Assembly (NCBI GenBank): GCA_008180335.1 | Contig: VTEF01000001.1 | Location: 186,001-250,000 of the forward strand | Length of the DNA stretch: 64,000 nucleotides | Origin: Priestia megaterium | GTDB taxonomy: Bacteria > Bacillota > Bacilli > Bacillales > Bacillaceae_H | Direction of reading: 5' to 3' | Program-made: the position numbers and the translations under genes | The notes under the pieces: generated by a model | Databases searched by the model: none | What the model saw: the letters and a program-made list of their open reading frames with translations, nothing else | Told to the model about the DNA's origin: nothing | Part shown: positions 58,238-64,000 of the stretch, one piece after another | Position numbering within the stretch: the first letter of the stretch is position 1 | Layout of the letters: each line of letters opens with the position of its first letter

Positions 58238-59071
58238 ATGGTTGATATTCAGTTCACCAGAATTTATGAACTAATTGTTATTCTATACGCAGTAAGCGTA
58301 TTGTTATATTTTATTGATTTTGTGCAACATAACCGGAAAGCGAATAAAGTGGCTTTCTGGTTACTTTTTATTGTATGGATTTTGCAAACTGCTTTTTTAC
58401 TATTACGAATGTATGAAACAGGAAGGTTTCCGATCCTCACTATTTCAGAAGGGCTATACTTTTATGCATGGGTGCTTATTACACTATCAATGGTGATTAA
58501 CCGCCTATTTCGTGTTGATCTTATGGTGTTCTTTGCAAATGTGATTGGCTTTTTAATTATGTCTATTCATACATTTGCTCCTATAGACTCCCAAACAGCA
58601 GTGGAAGCAGAGCGACTGATGTCGGAATTGTTAATTATTCACATTACGATGGCAATCTTATCCTATGGAGCTTTCTCCATTTCATTTGTTTTTTCTGCTC
58701 TTTATCTTGTGCAATATGATTTATTGAAGAAGAAAAAATGGGGAAAAAGGCTATTAAGAATTGAAGATCTAACCAAGTTAGATTATATGTCATACATGTT
58801 AATTTTAACAGGTGTTCCTTTGCTGCTGCTTTCTCTTATGTTAGGTGTCATTTGGGCTTATATCAAACTTGTTAACTTTCATTGGTACGATACAAAAGTG
58901 TTAGGATCGTTTTTAATGCTTCTTGCTTATAGCGCTTATTTATATGCGCGTTTACGCAAAGGAATTCAAGGACGGGCTATTGCAGTTTGGAATATTGCTT
59001 TATTTTTAATCCTATTAATTAACTTTTTTTTATTTGGAAGTTTATCTAATTTTCACTTTTGGAATTCGTAA
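58238..59071 (+). CDS. hemX: HemX, CcsA-like membrane protein
   Basis: Integral membrane protein of 277 residues with eight hydrophobic segments, of the cytochrome c assembly (CcsA/CcmC) family. In B. subtilis HemX lowers the amount of HemA; it is not needed for heme synthesis itself. His residues in HTFAPIDS and HITMAILSYGAFSISF near 107-147 are placed as in the family. The 14-nt gap to hemA and 13-nt gap to hemC show co-transcription. Confidence 0.9.
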   Translation: MVDIQFTRIYELIVILYAVSVLLYFIDFVQHNRKANKVAFWLLFIVWILQTAFLLLRMYETGRFPILTISEGLYFYAWVLITLSMVINRLFRVDLMVFFANVIGFLIMSIHTFAPIDSQTAVEAERLMSELLIIHITMAILSYGAFSISFVFSALYLVQYDLLKKKKWGKRLLRIEDLTKLDYMSYMLILTGVPLLLLSLMLGVIWAYIKLVNFHWYDTKVLGSFLMLLAYSAYLYARLRKGIQGRAIAVWNIALFLILLINFFLFGSLSNFHFWNS

Positions 59072-59084
59072 GTAGGAGGAAAAG

Positions 59085-60017
59085 ATGAGAAAAATTATTG
59101 TCGGCTCACGTCGAAGCAAGTTAGCACTAACGCAAACGAAATGGGTAATTGAACAATTAAAAAAACAAGGGCTGCCTTTTGAGTTTGAGATTAGGGAAAT
59201 GGTGACAAAAGGTGATCAGATTTTAAATGTTACCTTATCAAAAGTAGGGGGAAAAGGTCTTTTTGTTAAAGAAATTGAACAAGCAATGTTAACGAAAGAG
59301 ATTGACATGGCTGTTCACAGTATGAAAGATATGCCCGCCGTGTTACCTGCTGGTTTAACAATTGGATGTGTTCCTTTACGAGAGGATCATCGTGATGTTT
59401 TAATTTCGAAAAATGGCCAAACGTTTGAGCAGTTGCCAAGTGGAGCAATTATCGGTACAAGCAGCTTAAGACGAGGTGCACAGCTGCTAGCACAACGTAA
59501 GGATATTGAAATCAAGTGGATTCGAGGGAACATTGATACGAGATTAACAAAATTAAAAACGGAAGAATATGATGCAATTATTTTAGCTGCAGCTGGTCTG
59601 TCTCGAATGGATTGGTCGAAAGATACAGTTACGCAGTATTTAGAGCCAGAAATAAGTGTTCCAGCTGTTGGACAAGGAGCGCTCGCAATTGAATGTCGCT
59701 CAGATGACAAGGAGTTACTTGAGCTGTTAGATAAATTGAATGATGTACAAACAAATTTGGCTGTTCAAGCAGAACGAGTCTTTCTTCAAAAGATGGAAGG
59801 TGGATGCCAAGTTCCAATTGCAGGATATGCCCGTTTTTTGGATGAAGACAATCTTGAGTTGACAGCGTTAGTTGCATCTCCTGACGGAACAACAATTTAC
59901 CAAGAACAAATAGTTGGACAAAATCCATCTATCATTGGAGAAGAAGCGTCAAAAAGATTAACAGCCAAAGGAGCTAAAGAATTAATTGATCGTGTAAAAG
60001 AGGAGCTGGACAAGTAA
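59085..60017 (+). CDS. hemC: Porphobilinogen deaminase (hydroxymethylbilane synthase)
   Basis: Joins four porphobilinogens into hydroxymethylbilane. It has 310 residues. The N-terminal [13 protein letters not shown] and the active-site Asp and Arg segments [11 protein letters not shown] near 78-88 and [13 protein letters not shown] near 127-139 are visible. The cysteine that carries the dipyrromethane cofactor is in [13 protein letters not shown] near 236-248. The stop codon overlaps the hemD ATG by one base. Confidence 0.97.
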   Translation: MRKIIVGSRRSKLALTQTKWVIEQLKKQGLPFEFEIREMVTKGDQILNVTLSKVGGKGLFVKEIEQAMLTKEIDMAVHSMKDMPAVLPAGLTIGCVPLREDHRDVLISKNGQTFEQLPSGAIIGTSSLRRGAQLLAQRKDIEIKWIRGNIDTRLTKLKTEEYDAIILAAAGLSRMDWSKDTVTQYLEPEISVPAVGQGALAIECRSDDKELLELLDKLNDVQTNLAVQAERVFLQKMEGGCQVPIAGYARFLDEDNLELTALVASPDGTTIYQEQIVGQNPSIIGEEASKRLTAKGAKELIDRVKEELDK

Positions 60018-60805
60018 TGAGTCACGAGGCTCCTCTTTTTTCAAAGCAAGTGCTCATTACAAGAGAGGCAAAGCAGGCTAAATCATTTGCCCAAAAAATT
60101 GAGAAGCTTGGCGGTATTCCTGTTACCATTCCTGTTTTAACTTTTGAAAAGACTAAGAATATAAAGCAAATGATGGAAGCATTACAACAGTTGCAATTTT
60201 GTGATTGGCTTGTGTTTACAAGCCAAAATGGAATAGAATTTTTCTTTCAATGGCTTGATGTGTTGCAAATTAAAAAAGAGGTTGTGTCTAAGCTCAAAAT
60301 AGCTGTTGTTGGGGAGAAAACGAATAAAGTAGTACAACGCTTTGGTTTCACAGCACAGCTTTTACCTGAACAATATGTCGCAGAGTCGTTGCGGGATGCG
60401 CTGTTAAAAGTAGTTGGTCTTCAAGAACGTATTTTCATTGTGCGAGGTAATTTAGCTAGAGATGTGATTCAAGATGGATTACGAGCAAAAGGTTATGATG
60501 TCATTGATTTGGTCGTTTATGAAACAGTAAAAGATCATAAAGCAAGGGAGCAATTAAGAAGCAAGTTACAAGCTGGAGAAATTGATGCGATTACGTTTAC
60601 TAGCTCATCTACGGTTGATTTTTTTGTCGAGGCTGTAAAGGACCATTCAGATTGGCTAGATTGGGTCAATCGAACGGTCGTTGTATGCATTGGTCCTATT
60701 ACAAGTAAGTCTGCCGCAGCGTATGGAATTAAGCATCTAATGCCAACGATTTATACAGTTGATGGTATGATAGAGGTATTAACAAATCATTTTTTAGAGG
60801 AGTAA
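60017..60805 (+). CDS. hemD: Uroporphyrinogen-III synthase
   Basis: Cyclises hydroxymethylbilane with inversion of ring D. It has 262 residues in two alpha/beta domains. The family is weakly conserved; recognisable points are [22 protein letters not shown] near 12-33, [11 protein letters not shown] near 72-82 and [18 protein letters not shown] near 196-213. The identification rests partly on position between hemC and hemB. ATG overlaps the hemC stop (TAATG). Confidence 0.93.
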   Translation: MSHEAPLFSKQVLITREAKQAKSFAQKIEKLGGIPVTIPVLTFEKTKNIKQMMEALQQLQFCDWLVFTSQNGIEFFFQWLDVLQIKKEVVSKLKIAVVGEKTNKVVQRFGFTAQLLPEQYVAESLRDALLKVVGLQERIFIVRGNLARDVIQDGLRAKGYDVIDLVVYETVKDHKAREQLRSKLQAGEIDAITFTSSSTVDFFVEAVKDHSDWLDWVNRTVVVCIGPITSKSAAAYGIKHLMPTIYTVDGMIEVLTNHFLEE

Positions 60806-60825
60806 GGATGAAGGAGGAGATTGTT

Positions 60826-61806
60826 ATGAAAGATTTACAGTTTGCACGTCATCGCCGATTACGTAATTCTGCTAACATGCGTGCGCTAGTACGTGAAACA
60901 CATTTACATAAGGAAGATTTAATTTATCCGATTTTTTTTGTTGAGGGAGAAAATAAACGAAATGCTGTTCAATCCATGCCTGGAGTGTATCAAGTTTCAT
61001 TAGATCTAGTCAATGATGAGATGCAGGAACTAGTTGACTTAGGGATCAAATCGGTGCTTGTGTTTGGCGTACCTGCTGAAAAAGATGAAGTAGGTTCACA
61101 AGCTTATCATGATCATGGCATTGTTCAAAAAGGGATTCGTCAAATTAAAGAAAACTTCCCAGAGTTAGTGGTGATAGCAGACACATGCTTATGTCAATAT
61201 ACAGATCATGGCCATTGTGGAATTATTGAAGAAGGAAAGGTCTTGAATGATCCTACACTCGATTTACTAGCTCGTACAGCAGTCAGTCAAGCGAGAGCAG
61301 GAGCTGATGTTATTGCTCCTTCTAATATGATGGATGGCTTTGTGGCAGCTATTCGTCATGGACTTGATGAAGCAGGATTTGAACATATTCCAGTTATGTC
61401 ATATGCAGTAAAATATGCTTCCGCTTTTTACGGGCCGTTTCGTGATGCAGCTCATTCTTCTCCTCAATTTGGAGATCGTAAAACGTATCAGATGGACCCG
61501 GCTAATCGTCTAGAAGCGATGCGTGAAGCAGCATCTGATATAGAAGAAGGAGCAGACTTTTTAATTGTCAAGCCAGCTCTTTCCTATTTAGATATTATGC
61601 GTGATATGAAAAATAACTTTAATTTGCCGGTTGTAGCCTATAACGTGAGCGGTGAGTATTCTATGATTAAGGCAGCAGCTCAAAATGGCTGGATCAATGA
61701 AAAGGACATCGTGCTTGAGAAATTAACGAGCATGAAGCGAGCAGGAGCAGATTTAATTATTACGTATCATGCCAAAGATGTGGCGCGTTGGTTAACGGAT
61801 AAGTAA
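60826..61806 (+). CDS. hemB: Delta-aminolevulinic acid dehydratase (porphobilinogen synthase)
   Basis: Condenses two 5-aminolevulinates to porphobilinogen. It has 326 residues. The zinc-binding cysteines are in [14 protein letters not shown] near 117-130. The two Schiff-base lysines lie in [15 protein letters not shown] near 192-206 and [13 protein letters not shown] near 244-256. ATG at 60826 is correctly placed after AAGGAGGAG; the ATG at 60808 has that RBS downstream of it and is rejected. Confidence 0.96.
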   Translation: MKDLQFARHRRLRNSANMRALVRETHLHKEDLIYPIFFVEGENKRNAVQSMPGVYQVSLDLVNDEMQELVDLGIKSVLVFGVPAEKDEVGSQAYHDHGIVQKGIRQIKENFPELVVIADTCLCQYTDHGHCGIIEEGKVLNDPTLDLLARTAVSQARAGADVIAPSNMMDGFVAAIRHGLDEAGFEHIPVMSYAVKYASAFYGPFRDAAHSSPQFGDRKTYQMDPANRLEAMREAASDIEEGADFLIVKPALSYLDIMRDMKNNFNLPVVAYNVSGEYSMIKAAAQNGWINEKDIVLEKLTSMKRAGADLIITYHAKDVARWLTDK

Positions 61807-61824
61807 AAAAGGAGTGTTCCACTG

Positions 61825-63111
61825 ATGAGAAGTTATGAAAAGTCAAAAGCAGCGTTTCTTGAAGCAAAGCAATTAATGCCAGGCGGTGTGAACAGCCCTG
61901 TGCGAGCATTTAGATCTGTTCAAATGGATCCGATTTTTATGAAGCGTGGAAAAGGGGCGAAAATTTATGATATTGACGGAAATGAATACATTGATTACGT
62001 CTTATCATGGGGGCCATTAATTCATGGACATTCAAATGATCGTGTCGTTGAAGCAATAAAAAAGATAACAGAATCAGGGACAAGCTTTGGTGCGCCGACT
62101 GTCATTGAAAATGAACTAGCAAAAGTAGTCATTTCACGTGTGCCATCTATTGAAATTGTTCGTATGGTGAGCTCAGGAACAGAAGCGACAATGAGTGCAC
62201 TGCGCCTAGCTCGTGGGTATACAGGCCGTAATAAAATTTTAAAATTTGAAGGTTGTTATCATGGACACGGCGATTCACTGCTTATCAAAGCAGGTTCAGG
62301 TGTAGCAACACTGGGATTACCGGATAGCCCAGGTGTTCCAGAGGGAACAGCTAAAAATACGATTACTGTTCCGTATAATGATTTAACAAGTGTCAAATAT
62401 GCATTTGAGCAATTTGGAGAAGATATCGCTGGTGTCATTGTTGAACCAGTAGCTGGAAATATGGGTGTTGTCCCTCCTCAGCCAGGCTTTTTAGAGGGTT
62501 TGCGTGATATCACAACTCAGTATGGCTCTGTTTTAATCTTTGATGAAGTGATGACAGGATTCCGAGTGGATTATAATTGTGCTCAAGGTTACTACAATGT
62601 AACACCTGACTTAACATGCTTAGGTAAAGTAATTGGCGGTGGATTACCAGTAGGTGCATATGGTGGTAAAGCAGAGATTATGGAGCAAATTGCGCCAAGT
62701 GGTCCAATCTATCAAGCAGGGACGTTATCCGGTAATCCTTTAGCGATGACAGCAGGGTATGAAACGTTAACACAGCTGACGCCACAGTCTTACCAAGAGT
62801 TTGCACGTAAAGCAGATCGGTTAGAAGAAGGGTTGAAGGCAGCGGCTACAAAATATGATATTCCACATACGATTAACCGCGCTGGTTCAATGATTGGATT
62901 TTTCTTCACAAATGAGCAAGTGGTTAATTATGAGAAGGCTAAAACATCTAATCTTGATTATTTTGCGGCTTATTATCGGGAAATGGCAAATGAAGGTATA
63001 TTTTTACCGCCTTCTCAGTTTGAAGGAATGTTTTTATCGACAGCGCATACTGATGCAGACATTGAATTTACAATCGCAGCGGCTGAAAAAGCCTTCTCAA
63101 CGTTACGCTAA
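61825..63111 (+). CDS. hemL: Glutamate-1-semialdehyde 2,1-aminomutase
   Basis: PLP-dependent enzyme that converts glutamate-1-semialdehyde to 5-aminolevulinate, so it acts on the HemA product. It has 428 residues. The PLP lysine lies in [17 protein letters not shown] near 264-280; [27 protein letters not shown] near 117-143 and the [11 protein letters not shown] segment near 236-246 are typical of the class III aminotransferase family. ATG follows AAAGGAGTG. A strong terminator follows, closing the hem operon. Confidence 0.97.
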   Translation: MRSYEKSKAAFLEAKQLMPGGVNSPVRAFRSVQMDPIFMKRGKGAKIYDIDGNEYIDYVLSWGPLIHGHSNDRVVEAIKKITESGTSFGAPTVIENELAKVVISRVPSIEIVRMVSSGTEATMSALRLARGYTGRNKILKFEGCYHGHGDSLLIKAGSGVATLGLPDSPGVPEGTAKNTITVPYNDLTSVKYAFEQFGEDIAGVIVEPVAGNMGVVPPQPGFLEGLRDITTQYGSVLIFDEVMTGFRVDYNCAQGYYNVTPDLTCLGKVIGGGLPVGAYGGKAEIMEQIAPSGPIYQAGTLSGNPLAMTAGYETLTQLTPQSYQEFARKADRLEEGLKAAATKYDIPHTINRAGSMIGFFFTNEQVVNYEKAKTSNLDYFAAYYREMANEGIFLPPSQFEGMFLSTAHTDADIEFTIAAAEKAFSTLR

Positions 63112-63146
63112 ACACGATAGGTGTTTAGGGATAAAGGGTGTGCAAT

Positions 63147-63178
63147 AAAAAGCTTACGGGGAAACCGTAAGCTTTTTT
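63147..63178 (+). terminator. Terminator of hemAXCDBL
   Basis: AAAAGCTTACGG, loop GGAAA, CCGTAAGCTTTTTT. Confidence 0.9.
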
Positions 63179-63188
63179 ATTTTAAAGA

Positions 63189-63216
63189 CATATTTCATTT
63201 CAATTATTCATACATC
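63189..63216 (+). promoter_or_regulatory. sigma-E-type promoter of spoVID
   Basis: CATATT at 63189-63194 (-35), 14-nt spacer, CATACATC at 63209-63216 (-10). It fits the sigma-E pattern (ATATT, then CATACAnT) with one -10 mismatch. spoVID is a known sigma-E gene in B. subtilis. Confidence 0.5.
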
Positions 63217-63263
63217 TTTAATGACTACGCTATTTTACAGTGGAGTGGAAGGAGGAGAGCAAT

Positions 63264-64000
63264 TTGTCGCAGGATAATTTATCATGTCTGCGTTTTTCTG
63301 TAGAAGAATCAGTCTGGTTTCAAAAAGGACAGGAAGTGTCTCAGCTTTTATCAATCTCCTTAGAGCCTCAAGTGTCAATCCAAGAATATGATCAATATGT
63401 CTCCATTCGTGGGGCTTTATTATTAACAGGTGAATATGAAACGCACGAGGAAGAAGACCACTCGTTGCGCGAATATACGAATGAAAAACCAATACAGTCT
63501 ATCGCAGTTCGAGAAGACGGAACAGCGGAATTGGCTCATGAATTTCCTGTTGATATTACGATTCCAAAAAATCGTATTCAAAGTATTGAAGATGTCTATG
63601 TGTCTATTGATTTATTTGATTATGAATTACCCCAATCTAATTGTTTGCAGCTAATGGCAGATTTATCAATTACTGGCTTGTATGGGGAACAACAAAGTCA
63701 TGTTCGTGAAGAAGAATCATTAGCAAATGAGGAAAATACAGATGAAGTCGACTGGCTAGCAGCACTTGAAGCACAGGAAAAGAGAGCGCAAGAAGAGGTA
63801 GTACAGCAAGAAGAGGTAGTACAGAGAGAAGAGACAGTACAACAAGAAGAGGTAGTACAGCAAGAAGAGATAGTACAGGAAGAAGAGCGGCCAGCAGATA
63901 GTAAGCATGAGGAGTTAGAATTGGCATACCGGGAATCTCCTGCATTTGATGAAACCGTAAATGAGGTTAAAGAAGAGGAGAAAGAAGAAGAATCGGTACA
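63264..64000 (+). CDS. spoVID: Spore morphogenetic protein SpoVID, 5' part
   Basis: Coat-morphogenesis protein that drives encasement of the forespore by coat proteins. It runs off the window; 245 codons are visible and the C-terminal LysM domain lies beyond. It starts with TTG at 63264, 5-8 nt after GGAAGGAGGAG. The N-terminal domain (about 1-150) matches SpoVID: LRFSVEESVWFQKGQEVSQL, DYVSI-like strands, and the FPVDITIPKNRIQ segment near 96-108. A highly acidic repeat region starts near residue 150, including five six-residue QEEVVQ-type units at 176-205. Position after hemL agrees with B. subtilis. Confidence 0.93.
   Translation, partial: MSQDNLSCLRFSVEESVWFQKGQEVSQLLSISLEPQVSIQEYDQYVSIRGALLLTGEYETHEEEDHSLREYTNEKPIQSIAVREDGTAELAHEFPVDITIPKNRIQSIEDVYVSIDLFDYELPQSNCLQLMADLSITGLYGEQQSHVREEESLANEENTDEVDWLAALEAQEKRAQEEVVQQEEVVQREETVQQEEVVQQEEIVQEEERPADSKHEELELAYRESPAFDETVNEVKEEEKEEESV
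63789..63878 (+). repeat. Five 18-bp tandem repeats inside spoVID
   Basis: Five in-frame units of CAAGAAGAGGTAGTACAG with point changes in units 3 and 5, coding for QEEVVQ, QEEVVQ, REETVQ, QEEVVQ, QEEIVQ. Units 1, 2 and 4 are identical at the DNA level, so the array probably expands or contracts by slippage. Confidence 0.9.

Overview
The window is a 64 kb piece of chromosome from a low-GC, endospore-forming Bacillaceae (Bacillus/Priestia-like) bacterium. The evidence is gene content (gerE, gerM, spoVID, lonB), AAGGAGG-type ribosome binding sites, frequent TTG and GTG starts, T-box and L-box leaders, and a gene order that follows the known Bacillus subtilis ysgA-pheST-...-lysC-sdhCAB-gerE-racE-rph-ilv/leu-tig-clpX-lonBA-hem-spoVID segment almost gene for gene. 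I see no prophage, insertion sequence, CRISPR array or rRNA operon. Genus and species cannot be fixed from sequence reading alone.

Layout. 0-4.4 kb: the 3' part of an rRNA methyltransferase gene, then a phenylalanine T-box leader and pheST. 4.4-11.3 kb: rnhC (minus strand), zapA, a CvpA-family gene, polX, mutS2, a DUF350 membrane gene and a 27-codon membrane micro-ORF. 11.5-16.6 kb: fatty-acid degradation (lcfA, fadR, fadB, etfB, etfA) with a FadR operator. 16.8-20.8 kb: trxA, uvrC, and a lysine-riboswitch-controlled lysC with an internal second start. 20.8-26 kb: yslB (minus), sdhCAB, an acyl-CoA thioesterase and gerE with a sigma-K-type promoter. 26-31.7 kb: a block absent at this position in B. 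subtilis (small membrane protein, class B PBP, DUF47-Pit phosphate transport, PH-domain protein). 31.9-36.8 kb: ysmB, racE, gerM, rph, ysnA, ysnB and tRNA-Arg(TCT). 37-46.5 kb: branched-chain amino-acid operon ilvE-[leucine T-box]-ilvBNC-leuABCD. 46.5-56.1 kb: a TPR protein, trigger factor, clpX, lonB, lonA, engB. 56.2-63.1 kb: a LiaF-like membrane gene (minus) and hemAXCDBL. 63.2 kb to the end: the 5' part of spoVID, which runs off the window.

The genes form coherent units: Phe-tRNA charging; beta-oxidation feeding electrons through ETF and succinate dehydrogenase; protein quality control (Tig, ClpX, LonB, LonA); tegument heme precursor synthesis from Glu-tRNA to uroporphyrinogen; and branched-chain amino-acid synthesis sensed by uncharged tRNA-Leu.

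The two most interesting unexplained stretches are non-coding. The roughly 290-nt leader of lonA (52,860-53,153) holds several perfect stems that together look like a structured cis-regulatory RNA. A leader upstream of the DUF47-pit operon (about 28,950-29,080) has riboswitch-like architecture and short motifs that partly recall the c-di-AMP (ydaO) aptamer. Neither could be assigned to a family by eye.
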